DNA from: Thiocapsa bogorovii
Lineage (GTDB): Bacteria; Pseudomonadota; Gammaproteobacteria; Chromatiales; Chromatiaceae
Direction: 5' to 3'
Length of the DNA stretch: 64,000 nucleotides
Assembly (NCBI RefSeq): GCF_021228795.1
Contig: NZ_CP089309.1
Location: 434,001 to 498,000 of the forward strand
The stretch's first letter is position 1, and each line of letters begins with the position of its first letter. Below, one piece after another: positions 1 to 7,854 of the stretch. The position numbers and the translations under genes are program-made. Below the pieces are notes generated by a model that searched no databases, was not told the origin of the DNA, and saw only the letters and a program-made list of their open reading frames with translations.

Positions 1-295
1 CGGCCTCACGCGCCAGCCATTCCACGAGGATGTCCAGTGCGAGCCGCTTGTGCAACACCCTCAGGGCATCCTCGGTGTCGATCACGGTGCCGAGGTAACG
101 CCCGATCGACTCGACGCTTGGCTCCGGCTCGACCACGGCCGAGCAGAGGCGCTCCGCATCGAACAACAGGGGAAGCGAAGGTCGTATCCCGCAGTGCTCG
201 GCCAGCATTGCGATGGACTCGACGCATTGGGCTGCGTTGATATCCCCGTTAACCAGGGCCCGTTCCGGGAATCGCCACTCGCACTTCACGCCCAT
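1..295 (-). CDS. hypothetical protein, 3' end outside window (partial)
   Basis: An open frame on the minus strand runs off the left edge for 98 codons without a stop. Its third codon positions are strongly G/C, as in real genes of this genome. The ATG at 293-295 overlaps the start of the divergent repressor gene, so the internal ATG at 206-208 may be the true start; that would leave about 85 bases for divergent promoters. I see no recognisable domain in the visible part. A gene divergent from a LexA/CI-like repressor is often its target, but this is inference. Confidence 0.35.
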   Translation of the reverse strand, partial: MGVKCEWRFPERALVNGDINAAQCVESIAMLAEHCGIRPSLPLLFDAERLCSAVVEPEPSVESIGRYLGTVIDTEDALRVLHKRLALDILVEWLAREA

Positions 296-995
296 GATGA
301 AGCCGATGGTGAAGGTCGAGGCGGCCGTGCGGGCGCGCGGTGAAACGCTCGCCGCGTTTGCGAGCCGCATCGGTGTTCGAAGTCAGGACATCAACAACTG
401 GAAGACACGCGGCATTCCCCGAACCAAGCAAAAGCGGGTCGCGGACGCGCTAGGCTGGACATTGGACGACCTCCTGTCCGAGGACGACACCCTGGTGCTC
501 GAGCCGAGATCGTCGGCGAGTCCCACTCGCCACCCCGAGATCCGCGAAACCGCAACGGGCTATCCGGCGCCAGGCGGTCGATGGCTCCGTTTGCCGCAAC
601 GTCGGATGACCGTCGATCCGGAAACCGGATCGCTGTCGCTCGATGACACAAGCGCAGGGCCGACCTGTTCGGAGCCATGGGTCGCACGAGCAAAGGTGTG
701 CACCGAGAATCTCGCGTTGCTCGAAGCCCACGGCGACACCATGGCGCCCCTGATCCGGGATGGCGATCTGCTCGTCGTCGATTTGAACGATCGCGAGATC
801 GCAGAGGGCGCCGTCTTCGTCGTTCGTTATGGGGGAGCCTTACGATCTCGGCGGATTGACCTGCGCTACGACGGCTCGCTCATCCTGCGCTGCGAAGATC
901 AGGCCCGCTATCCGGACGAGCTGGTCCCCCGCGCCGATCGCGACCGCCACGTTCAGGTCATCGGCCGTGTTCTGTGGCGCGCCGGCGCCATCTGA
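294..995 (+). CDS. LexA/CI-like repressor with degenerate S24 peptidase domain
   Basis: The protein has an N-terminal helix-turn-helix (about residues 15-60, with a stretch like SRIGVRSQDINNW) and a C-terminal S24/LexA-type domain ending in VIGRVLWR. Family members bind operators and inactivate themselves by Ser/Lys-catalysed cleavage. Here the serine of the usual GDSM motif is threonine (GDTMAP, T149), and the region expected to hold the lysine reads RSRRI (R186-R187). Self-cleavage is therefore probably weak or absent. Starts at 294, 297 and 306 are all possible and none has a good Shine-Dalgarno. The gene is probably phage-derived or an accessory regulator. Confidence 0.7.
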   Translation: MMKPMVKVEAAVRARGETLAAFASRIGVRSQDINNWKTRGIPRTKQKRVADALGWTLDDLLSEDDTLVLEPRSSASPTRHPEIRETATGYPAPGGRWLRLPQRRMTVDPETGSLSLDDTSAGPTCSEPWVARAKVCTENLALLEAHGDTMAPLIRDGDLLVVDLNDREIAEGAVFVVRYGGALRSRRIDLRYDGSLILRCEDQARYPDELVPRADRDRHVQVIGRVLWRAGAI

Positions 996-1097
996 GCGCG
1001 AACGGCCAAACAAGTGTCGAATCCGTTAGAACCGCCGCCTTGCCGGCACGTACACCCGGTGGCATAGTCATGGCAAGCGGATCAACAAAATCATCCC

Positions 1098-1556
1098 ATG
1101 AGCTCAAGTGTCGCCCTCTATGACGCCCTGACCAGCGCACCCGACGATCGCGCCCGCGCGCGCGTCATCGCCGAGGCGTTCGAACGTCTCGAAGAGCGTT
1201 ATCCCCATCTCCCGGACCTCGCCACGCAGGGACATGTGCGCGAGTCTGAGTTGCGGCTGCAGAAGGAAATCGAGCAAGTGCGGGCCGGGCTACGCGAGAC
1301 CGAGCTCCGCCTAAAGAAAGACATCGAGCAAGTACGCGCCGAACTCAAGGCGGACATCGAGCAAGTACGCGCCGAGCTCAAGGCGGACATCGAGCAAATC
1401 CGTGCCGATCTACAAACTACCGAGTTGCGTCTGCTCAAGGAGATCGAGCAGGTCCGTGGCGAAATCACCCGCACCAAGCTCGATCTGCTCAAGTGGATCG
1501 TGCCACTGATGCTTGCCCAGGTCGCGGCCATCGCCGCGCTCGTGAAATTACTCTGA
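1098..1556 (+). CDS. coiled-coil protein with C-terminal membrane anchor
   Basis: This 152-residue protein is almost entirely helical coiled coil from about residue 40 to 125. It contains an 11-residue unit (DIEQVRAELKA) repeated in tandem, with near-identical 33-base DNA copies around 1320-1400. A single hydrophobic segment (about residues 131-151, starting LLKWIVPLMLAQ) ends the protein and should anchor it in the inner membrane. Proteins of this layout are common in purple bacteria but have no known function. The repeat number is likely to vary between strains. Confidence 0.6.
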   Translation: MSSSVALYDALTSAPDDRARARVIAEAFERLEERYPHLPDLATQGHVRESELRLQKEIEQVRAGLRETELRLKKDIEQVRAELKADIEQVRAELKADIEQIRADLQTTELRLLKEIEQVRGEITRTKLDLLKWIVPLMLAQVAAIAALVKLL

Positions 1557-1634
1557 TCCGCGCCAAGGACGCGGGTCTCGCCGAGATCACGTACCTGAGA
1601 AGCCGGCTCAGGCCAGCGGTCAAAGCCAGTATCG

Positions 1635-2222
1635 CTGACCGAAACGCTCCCCGGCCCGGTGGTCGAGGTACAGATCCATCCTTGCTTTTCTTCTGGACAG
1701 GCCGCTTTTGGACCCGACCGAGACTCGGCGATCGCGATCCGATCGCCCGCGTCCCGGTCAGACACAATGTCGATGCTCGCGCAGCAGATCGCGGTCGCCA
1801 CCCCCGTCGTGATCCTGCTCCGAAAGGCATCCCCTCGCGCCACCGATCGGCGGCGTCACGGCTCTTCCGATGTAGGGTGCGCCGAGGGAACCGCACCGAT
1901 GTCCGGTCCGATCGTCGCACGGTGCGGTTCGTCCCTCGGCGCACCCTATGCGCTGATCTCGATCGCACCAGACCAGGCCCCGGCCGCGATTGGCGCTTGC
2001 GTCGGCTACCGAACCGGCGATACCTACCCTGAGACTCCGCACCCGTCGATCGGGCTGACCGGAAGAAACGCGACAACCGCCGGCGGTGCGTTGTGACCCG
2101 CACGAATCGGCGCGCCCTCCGGCTCTGAGGCAGTTGCCGGCTCGCGTCGAAGCCCGCAGCGCATCCTCTATACCCGGGCCGACATCTACAGCCAGCAACT
2201 GCACTGCGGCCAGGGCCTCGCC
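1635..2222 (+). pseudogene. decayed 5' part of an Rpn-family nuclease gene
   Basis: Two separated pieces match the intact Rpn gene at 4545-5456. Bases 1635-1677 encode the TETLPGPVVEVQI segment, and 2157-2222 encode a version of ARILYGWADLYRRQL. The stretch between them has no open frame and carries a long hairpin (1873-1948). Together with the C-terminal piece at 2572-2820 this looks like one gene eroded by insertions and deletions. Confidence 0.6.
1873..1948. repeat. long inverted repeat (26/29-base arms)
   Basis: The left arm 1873-1898 starts TAGGGTGCGCCGAGGG. The right arm 1920-1948 is its reverse complement apart from a three-base bulge, and the two enclose a 21-base loop. A partial relative (CGGTGCGGTTCGTACCTC) lies near 6925. 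It behaves like a dispersed hairpin or MITE-type element that landed in an Rpn remnant. Confidence 0.7.
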
Positions 2223-2244
2223 CGTAAGACCGGCCACCCGAAAC

Positions 2245-2313
2245 ATCATGCGCTCGTGACACCCGCTCTGCGGTGTCACGCATGCCCTTGGCGCTCTGCG
2301 CCACGTGCCACGA
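2245..2313. repeat. dispersed hairpin repeat, copy 1
   Basis: This segment of about 69 bases is nearly identical to 7780-7848. Its core is a perfect 8-bp stem (GTGACACC/GGTGTCAC at 2256-2263 and 2272-2279) with an 8-base loop. A diverged copy is at 4370-4393. All three lie next to Rpn gene fragments. Confidence 0.65.
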
Positions 2314-2571
2314 TGGCACCGTCACAGGCATGCGGGACGATGCCGAGACCGGTCGGAGTGATGTCCGACCCCCGACCACATGGGGTGGACGCGTGGCTTG
2401 CCCGTGCTCAACCTCGCGGATTGCAAGACCGGATGGCGTCGGGAGCCTGCGTGATTAGAGCCTGGCGCCTTTTCTCACATGGCCTTTTTCCTCCGGTCCC
2501 AAGCGGATCGCTCGGCAGCTCGCGAGGCCGATTCGTCGCCGATCGCGATGACCGTGGTAGGAGAGTAAGCC

Positions 2572-2820
2572 ATGAGCACCTTGACCGCCTTCTCCGAGAA
2601 AGACCGCGCCTATCACGCCTACCGGGCGCGTCAAGAATTCCTGCGCCAGCAGCTCTCCATCCAACAGGCGCTGGAGGAAGAACGGGCCGCCGAGGAGGCA
2701 GAACGCCAAGCCAAAGAGGCAGCACTTCAAGCCAAGGAGGCCGAGCGCCAAGCCAAGGAAGCCGCGCTCGCCGAGGTCGCGCGCCTGCAGGCGCTCCTGG
2801 ACCAATCGCGCGACGCCTGA
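2572..2820 (+). pseudogene. Rpn-family C-terminal fragment
   Basis: The 82-codon frame matches the C-terminus of the intact Rpn protein (4545-5456), from STLTAFSEKDR to the last residues NQSRDA/DQSRDA. It lacks the nuclease domain. It has four or five heptads of the ERQAKEA/ALQAKEA type, fewer than the intact copy. It could still yield a free coiled-coil peptide, but I read it as the tail of the eroded gene that begins near 1635. Confidence 0.7.
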
Positions 2821-2920
2821 CTGCCTGCGATCACGACGTCTGAAATGGGTCGGGCTTAGGTTGAGCGTTCTTTGAACCAGACCCCTTATCCCCGGCCGAA
2901 CTTCGTCGGGACACCAGCAT

Positions 2921-2936
2921 GCTATGCTTGTATAGC
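2921..2936. promoter_or_regulatory. candidate operator upstream of RHH/RelE module
   Basis: The inverted repeat GCTAT-N6-ATAGC lies 23 bases before the antitoxin start, followed by a good ribosome site (TTAGGAGA). Antitoxins of this type usually repress their own operon at such palindromes. No binding data are available here. Confidence 0.3.
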
Positions 2937-2958
2937 GCTTTAACTTAGGAGACTGATC

Positions 2959-3183
2959 ATGCTGGCCATCCGACTCCCCGCCGACGTGGAGCAGCGGCTC
3001 GAAGCCTTGGCACGGGCCACGGGGCGCACCAAGACCTTCTATGCCCGCGAAGCCATCCTTGAGCATCTGGACGACCTTGAGGACGTGTACTTGGCCGAGC
3101 AGCGGCTGATCGACATTCGCGCGGGCAAGACTCAAACCGTGCCGCTGGATGAATTGATGACGCGCTATGGCCTGGACGATTGA
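2959..3183 (+). CDS. ribbon-helix-helix (RelB-type) antitoxin
   Basis: The 74-residue protein starts with a ribbon-helix-helix pattern ([17 protein letters not shown], then [13 protein letters not shown]), which typically binds operator DNA as a dimer. The acidic C-terminal half ([14 protein letters not shown], then [14 protein letters not shown]) is the usual toxin-wrapping part. The RelE toxin gene follows with a 17-base overlap, so the two are translationally coupled. The start is supported by AGGAGA nine bases upstream. The module looks intact. Confidence 0.85.
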   Translation: MLAIRLPADVEQRLEALARATGRTKTFYAREAILEHLDDLEDVYLAEQRLIDIRAGKTQTVPLDELMTRYGLDD

Positions 3184-3523
3184 GTTCGATCCGGCCGCCG
3201 AACGCGAGCTTGGCAAGCTCGATCCGCCCATCGCCCGCCGCATTCTGGCGTTTCTGCATGGGCGTGTCGCGCCGCTCGATGACCCGCGCCATCTCGGAGA
3301 AGCCCTCAAGGGGTCGAGATTGGGGGATTTATGGAAGTACCGGGTCGGTGATTATCGCCTTATCGTGAGTATCGAGGATGACACGGTGCGCCTCCTCGTG
3401 GTCCGCCTCGGTCACCGCCGGGACGTGTATCGGCGGTCAGTCACGCCACGCGCCTGGCAAATAAATCTTTCCCCTTTTGGCGCAAACCCCTGTGATGAGG
3501 CAAGCCATGAACACGGCATTTGA
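3167..3523 (+). CDS. relE: RelE/ParE-family toxin with extended tail
   Basis: The first 90 or so residues are a complete RelE fold: [13 protein letters not shown] at the start, then the basic core [17 protein letters not shown] and the closing [11 protein letters not shown]. RelE-type toxins cut mRNA on the ribosome. Most relatives stop just after the RDVYRR motif. This one runs on for about 28 residues into DNA that belongs to an Rpn remnant (from 3483), so its original stop appears to have been lost. A relic of a second RelE gene is at 5913-5996. Confidence 0.8.
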   Translation: MAWTIEFDPAAERELGKLDPPIARRILAFLHGRVAPLDDPRHLGEALKGSRLGDLWKYRVGDYRLIVSIEDDTVRLLVVRLGHRRDVYRRSVTPRAWQINLSPFGANPCDEASHEHGI

Positions 3524-3743
3524 TCGAATCACCATCAACCCCGGCTCGATGAACGGACAGCCCTGTAGCCGCGGTATGAGACTGACCGTTCGCCGCGTGG
3601 TTAAAGCCGTGGCCGCTTATCCGGACCGCGACGAGCTGAAACAGGACTATCCTGAAATCGACGACGAGGACATTCGACAAGCGTTGGAATTTGCGGCCAT
3701 CAGCCTTGACGATCAAATCCTCACCTACCGCTGCAGCCCGTGA
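3507..3743 (+). CDS. DUF433 antitoxin-like protein
   Basis: The 78-residue protein (FDRITINPG, then [18 protein letters not shown], then [17 protein letters not shown]) is a clear DUF433 member, a winged-helix family usually paired with a PIN-like DUF5615 toxin. No DUF5615 gene follows. The ATG at 3507 comes from Rpn-type sequence (AAGCCATGAACAC), and Rpn sequence resumes at 3773, so this gene sits precisely inside an Rpn remnant. It is an orphan antitoxin, perhaps carried in as a cassette. Confidence 0.75.
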   Translation: MNTAFDRITINPGSMNGQPCSRGMRLTVRRVVKAVAAYPDRDELKQDYPEIDDEDIRQALEFAAISLDDQILTYRCSP

Positions 3744-3772
3744 AGTCCAATCTCTGAGCCTGCAAATATCCG

Positions 3773-4037
3773 CACCCTGACCGCCTTCTCCGAGAAAGAC
3801 CGCGCCTATCACGCCTACCAAGCGCGTCAAGAGTTCCTTCGCCAGCAGCGCTCCATCCAACAGGAGCTGGAGAACGAGCGCGCTGCCAAAGAAGCCGAGC
3901 GACAAGCCAAGGAGGAAGCACTTCAAGCCAAGGAGGCGGAGCGACTAGACAAAGAGGCAGAACGCCAAGCCAAGGAAGCCGCGCTCGCCGAAGTCGCGCG
4001 ATTGCAGGCACTCCTGAACCAATCGCGCGACGCCTGA
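3773..4037 (+). pseudogene. Rpn-family C-terminal fragment, interrupted by DUF433
   Basis: From 3773 the sequence matches the Rpn tail (LTAFSEKDRAYHAYQARQEF, heptads, NQSRDA, stop 4035-4037). The bases just upstream of the interruption are at 3483-3506 (CAAACCCCTGTGATGAGGC). Sequence from 3507 to 3772 separates the two halves. No start codon remains for this part. Confidence 0.7.
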
Positions 4038-4544
4038 CTGCCGGCGATCACGACGTCTGAAATGGGTCGGGCTTCAGCCCGACAACTCCGCCTCAGGCCA
4101 TCCGGCGCTCGGCGTCGAGCGCAACACCCGCGCTGCGAGATGACGCCGAGAGCAGGTCGGACTGAATTCCGACCCACGGGGGCCGACCTTACGTTGAACG
4201 TTCTTCGAACCGGACCCCTTTTCCCCCACAGCGGTCTAGCTGTCACCCCGAAGGTGCTTAAAATAGGCACAGGGCACAAGTCATGACCTGACACCGATGT
4301 CTGCGAGGCTGTCGCAAAGGTTCTGCACGACGCAGCCTGAGCCGGCAACCGACTCGGATCGATGTTCTCGCGACACCCGCGCCGCGTTGTCACGCATGCC
4401 CCCGGCGCTCCGTGCCGGCCCGGCTTAGAGTGACGAACAGGGCCGACGTCGCCCTCGATGCGACATTCGACCTACTGATACTCCGCACCTATCGGATGGG
4501 CTCTCGGCATTGCCCACGTTGCTCGACGACCGTACACTCTTCGC
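4038..4544. other. gene-free region with dispersed palindromes
   Basis: I find no credible gene here. The region repeats sequence seen after the fragment at 2572-2820 (GGCGATCACGACGTCTGAAA and the later GTTCTTCGAACCGGACCCC). It holds the palindrome GTCGGGCTTCAGCCCGAC at 4066-4083, a related one near 4151 (GTCGGACTGAATTCCGAC), and a diverged copy of the 8-bp-stem hairpin at 4370-4393. Confidence 0.6.
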
Positions 4545-5456
4545 ATGCAACACAGCATCAATCCGAAAGTCGACTGTGTCTTCAAGGCCGTGCTGGGCTC
4601 GGAGGAGAACCGCGCGCTGCTCATCGACTTTCTAAACGCGATGCTGACCGAGACGCTCCCCAGTCCGGTGGTCGAGGTGCAGATCCTCAATCCCTACAAC
4701 CCGCAGGAAACACTCAACGACAAGCTCACCATCGTCGACGTGAAAGCACGCGATGCCGCCGGTCAGGTCTTTCAGATCGAGATCCAGTTGTTGGTCTATG
4801 CGGAGCTGCGCGCGCGCATCCTCTACGGCTGGGCAGATCTGTACCGCCGGCAACTGCGCAGCGGTGAGGCCTACAGCGCACTCAAACCGACCTATGCGAT
4901 CTGGCTGCTCGATCAAACCCTGCGCCACGACACACCGGCCTATGCACACCGCTACCGAATGCGCGATGATCGGGGACAGGACCTGATCGACCACGGCGGC
5001 ATCTGGATCTTCGAGCTGAACAAAGCCGCCGTTCAGCAGGTCATAACCGAGCAAGACCGCTGGTTGAAATTCTTCAACGAGGCCGAGACCCTCGATGACG
5101 AGACACTCCCCGAGTGGATGCAAACCCCTGTCATGAGGCAAGCCATGAGCACCTTGACCGCCTTCTCCGAGAAAGACCGCGCCTATCACGCCTACCGGGC
5201 GCGTCAAGAATTCCTGCGCCAGCAGCTCTCCATCCAACAGGCGCTGGAGGAAGAACGGGCCGCCAAGGAGGCAGAACGCCAGGCCAAGGAGGTAGAACGC
5301 CAAGCCAAGGAGGCAGAACGCCAAGCCAAGGAGGCAGCACTTCAAGACAAGGAGGCAGCACTTCAAGCCAAGGAGGCAGAGCGCCAAGCCAAGGAAGCCG
5401 CGCTCGCCGAGGTCGCGCGCCTGCAGGCACTCCTGAATCAATCGCGCGACGCCTGA
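4545..5456 (+). CDS. Rpn-family recombination-promoting nuclease (PD-(D/E)XK)
   Basis: This 303-residue protein is the only intact Rpn copy in the window. The N-terminal PD-(D/E)XK domain keeps the acidic D65 (TIVDVKARD) and the E79-x-Q81 pair (FQIEIQ). The Rpn family (PF12784, once called transposase_31) contains DNA endonucleases that raise RecA-independent recombination in E. coli. The last 90 residues are a coiled coil of heptads such as ERQAKEA and ALQAKEA, encoded by six near-identical 21-base units. At least four broken relatives lie within 5 kb, so the gene has been copied locally. Confidence 0.8.
   Translation: MQHSINPKVDCVFKAVLGSEENRALLIDFLNAMLTETLPSPVVEVQILNPYNPQETLNDKLTIVDVKARDAAGQVFQIEIQLLVYAELRARILYGWADLYRRQLRSGEAYSALKPTYAIWLLDQTLRHDTPAYAHRYRMRDDRGQDLIDHGGIWIFELNKAAVQQVITEQDRWLKFFNEAETLDDETLPEWMQTPVMRQAMSTLTAFSEKDRAYHAYRARQEFLRQQLSIQQALEEERAAKEAERQAKEVERQAKEAERQAKEAALQDKEAALQAKEAERQAKEAALAEVARLQALLNQSRDA
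5265..5390 (+). repeat. six 21-base tandem repeats in the Rpn gene tail
   Basis: Units of the form AAGGAGGCAGAACGCCAAGCC repeat six times in phase and encode one coiled-coil heptad each. The fragments at 2572-2820 and 3773-4037 have different unit numbers, so the tract expands and contracts. Confidence 0.8.
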
Positions 5457-5912
5457 CCGCCTGCGACAAACCGGCCCACCGCGGCACCTCACTCCCGAGA
5501 CCGGCAAAGACGCGTCAAGCGCGAGCCCGAAATCGTCGAGTTGAACCCGACCCGCTGGCCGTCGGGCCAGAGTCGGATGGCGACTGCAAGTCGCCGATCC
5601 CAGGGCGAGACGCTCCTGCTCCCGATCATCCCATGGCGAACCCGTCGGTTGCGCTCACGATGGGAAGCGCAACACCCGCCGACGGTTCGTTACGCCTCCC
5701 AACGCTTGGAACAAGATACGGGGCACCGGATCCGCATCGCGGATGCAATCCGCAACCCGGCGATCGCGATCCGGTCGCACCGCCTCCCGGTCACGGCGCA
5801 CACCAAACGTCGATACGCGCACACCGAATCGCGGCCACCACCGCCGCCCTCATCGTGCGCCGAAAGATATCTCCTCACGCCGACGCTCCGCGGTGTTACG
5901 GCTCCTTACATT
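5457..5912. other. gene-free region
   Basis: No frame here resembles a known gene. The stretch contains short GTCGG-type palindromes and base composition similar to the other eroded spacers. It ends at a RelE remnant. Confidence 0.5.
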
Positions 5913-5996
5913 CTCGGTGATGATCGCCTTATCGTGAGCATCGAGGATAAAACGGTGCGCTACCTCGGTCACCGCCGAGACGTGTATCGGCGGTAA
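5913..5996 (+). pseudogene. RelE toxin C-terminal remnant
   Basis: These 84 bases match the end of the RelE gene at 3167-3523. They encode [15 protein letters not shown], a small deletion, then [10 protein letters not shown] and TAA. Unlike the longer copy, this one stops right after the RDVYRR motif, which shows where the toxin gene originally ended. Confidence 0.65.
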
Positions 5997-6104
5997 GGCG
6001 CACCACGTGACTGGAGAATGAATCCCTCCCCTCGCGACGCCTCCCAGGCGCCTCCGGCGAACCGATGCGTGGATCTCCCTGGTGACCGAGTACTCGTCGC
6101 TGCT

Positions 6105-6404
6105 TCAGGCTCCCTTCTGATGGAGTTCGCTCCGAATGGCTTCGCGCACGACATCCGCGAGCGTCTGCCCTTCAACGAACTGGCGCAGTGCATCGTTCAT
6201 CAGCGTTTGATAATTGCTGCCCATCATCTCGGCGCGCGCCTTGAACGCGGCCAAGATCCTGTTGTCCACCCGCATCGTGACCTGGGACTGGCTTCCTAGC
6301 TCGGCCTGCAGACGGGACAACGCCGGCACCTCGGAGACGGGCTTGGCATCGGTAAAATCAAGGTCGGCATAGTCGTCGAAAAGTGGATCAGAACTGTTGC
6401 TCAT
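6105..6404 (-). CDS. brnA: BrnA-type antitoxin
   Basis: The 99-residue protein has an acidic N-terminus (DPLFDDYADLDFTDAKPV) and a C-terminal ribbon-helix-helix part (SQVTMRVDNRILAAFKARAE, then MGSNYQTLMNDALRQF). These are the hallmarks of BrnA, the antitoxin of the BrnT RNase. It lies 16 bases downstream of a brnT gene on the same strand, which is the normal toxin-first order. The antitoxin looks intact although the toxin has an internal stop. Confidence 0.75.
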   Translation of the reverse strand: MSNSSDPLFDDYADLDFTDAKPVSEVPALSRLQAELGSQSQVTMRVDNRILAAFKARAEMMGSNYQTLMNDALRQFVEGQTLADVVREAIRSELHQKGA

Positions 6405-6420
6405 AACGTCGCCGTTGGGA

Positions 6421-6663
6421 TTAGTTAGCTTTCCAGGCGGAAATCAAACGAACGCGATTCCCACGAAGCGTCCACACCGCCACGAGGACACGTCCCTATC
6501 CACCCATGCCGAGGGTTACGAACCGCTGTTCGCCGCTTGCGTCTACGTCCTCGCGTGTCAGCGCGAAGGGATCAAGCAGCACATGGCGTGCTTCATCGAA
6601 AGTCACACCGTCGTGGTTGACCGGATTGGCGGCGGCTTTGTCCGGGTCGAATTCGATCTCCAT
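6421..6663 (-). pseudogene. brnT: BrnT toxin gene with in-frame amber stop
   Basis: Reading 81 codons down from 6663 gives a BrnT sequence: MEIEFDPDKAAANP, then FDEARHVLLDPFALTRED, then RFVTLGMGG, then TAG at codon 56, then GRVLVAVWTLRGNRVRLIS. The frame is continuous apart from the TAG. The C-terminus also ends early (SAWKAN), before the usual basic tail. BrnT is a RelE-fold mRNA interferase. Without stop-codon readthrough this copy is dead. Confidence 0.75.
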
Positions 6664-6756
6664 GGGGCGACGTGAGGCATGTCTGCACGGAATTTCAAGT
6701 CGTGGCGCCGAGATAGGGCCAATTTGTCACTTCTCACCTTCATTTTTCCGATCGTG

Positions 6757-6903
6757 ATCCTAACCGAGACGCTCCCCGGTCCGGTGGTCGAGGTGCAGAT
6801 CCTCGATCCGTATCACCCGCAGGAAACCCTCGACGACAAACTCACCATCGTCGACGTGAACGCCCGCGATGCCGCGGGCCAGGTTTTTAAGATCGAGATC
6901 CAG
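6757..6903 (+). pseudogene. Rpn-family N-terminal fragment
   Basis: The 49 codons match residues 34-81 of the intact Rpn (LTETLPGPVVEVQI through DDKLTIVDVNARDAAG to KIEIQ), including both acidic active-site positions. Both ends are cut. The right end runs into a piece of the TAGGGTGCG-type hairpin element. It may be the front part of the gene whose tail is at 7855-8373. Confidence 0.65.
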
Positions 6904-7175
6904 CGCGACGATTGGACCAGACATCGGTGCGGTTCGTACCTCACCGCACCAGACGCGCCTACACAGTCTCGGAGCTTGGGAGCGAATACCGGGGCTCCCG
7001 CGTGAGCGAGTCCACCGCTCCCCGGTCGCGCGCCCGGCACGACTGTGCGTCGGCGCCGGAATCGCATCAAGGATGCGCCGGCCCCAAGCGGTTCGCTCGG
7101 CAGCGCGCGGGGCCGATTCCTAGCCGATCGCGATGACCGTGGGACGTCCCCGGATTCTGCACTATGTCGACCTGA

Positions 7176-7303
7176 TGGTCGATGTCGATGAACTGGGGTT
7201 CAAGAACGGAGGCGGGGCAGGTGATGCGGGCCAACCCGCTTACGATCCGGCCAACCTGCTCAAGCTCGACCTCTACGGCGATGAAATCGTCGGTGCATGC
7301 TAG
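7176..7303 (+). pseudogene. IS1182-type transposase N-terminal remnant
   Basis: The frame encodes VDVDELGF, a gap-containing stretch, then QPAYDPANLLKLDLYG before a stop. This resembles the start of IS1182/ISNCY-type transposases (typically RPGYDPxDLLKLYxYG). Only about 40 codons remain, and the upstream start of the IS is not recognisable. Confidence 0.5.
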
Positions 7304-7337
7304 GGTCCAATCAAGGCGCACAACATTCGGTAACCTC

Positions 7338-7729
7338 ATGACTGACTACACTGAAAACTTGGTCCTGACCATCCTGAAGGATCTCCATTCTCGGATGAAA
7401 CGGTTGGATGATCGCATCGCCAACCTTGAGCTGCGGATGACCGCCCAGGAGCAACACCTCGGCGCGCGTGTTCTCTGTCGCTGCCGTCGATCCACGACCT
7501 CCTCGATGTGTTGATCAGACGCGTGGAGCGTGTGAAGAGCCGATTGGAGTTCAAAAACGCGGACCCCAGCGGCGAGCTGGAGGTCGGTCTATTCCCCGAC
7601 AACCCTCTCGAAGCGCTGTCTGGCGATCGTACTGGCCAGTATTCGGTTCGCATCAATGACCAATGGCGGATCTGTTTTCATTGGACTGACCAAGTTCCAA
7701 AAGATGTCGAGATGATCGACGACCACTGA
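7338..7729 (+). pseudogene. coiled-coil gene frameshifted and fused to HigB remnant
   Basis: From 7338 a small coiled-coil protein begins (TENLVLTILKDLHSRMKRLD) but shifts frame near 7465. The correct continuation (LPSIHDLLDVLIRRVERV) is in the next frame and runs into the C-terminal half of a HigB-type toxin (NPLEALSGDRTGQ, then SVRINDQWRICFHW), ending at 7729. No HigA gene follows. The HigB part is closely related to the copy at 34347-34574. Confidence 0.55.
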
Positions 7730-7779
7730 TGAAGCGCAACACTCGCCGGCGGTGCGTGATGCCTCGCACCGATCAAAAC

Positions 7780-7848
7780 ATCACGCGCTCGTGACACCCG
7801 CTCTGCGGTGTCACGCATGCCCCTGGCGCTCTGCGCCACGTGCCACGA
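7780..7848. repeat. dispersed hairpin repeat, copy 2
   Basis: This segment is nearly identical to 2245-2313, with the same 8-bp stem at 7791-7798 and 7807-7814. It lies directly upstream of an Rpn-type fragment. Confidence 0.65.
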
Positions 7849-7854
7849 CGGACG

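Noticed and set aside
3744-3772. A DUF5615 toxin partner for the DUF433 gene
   Set aside because: Only 29 bases separate the DUF433 stop from the resumed Rpn fragment, and no PIN-like motif is found on either strand.
5265-5390. 21-base tandem units as a CRISPR-like array
   Set aside because: There are no spacers; units are contiguous and in frame, encoding coiled-coil heptads.
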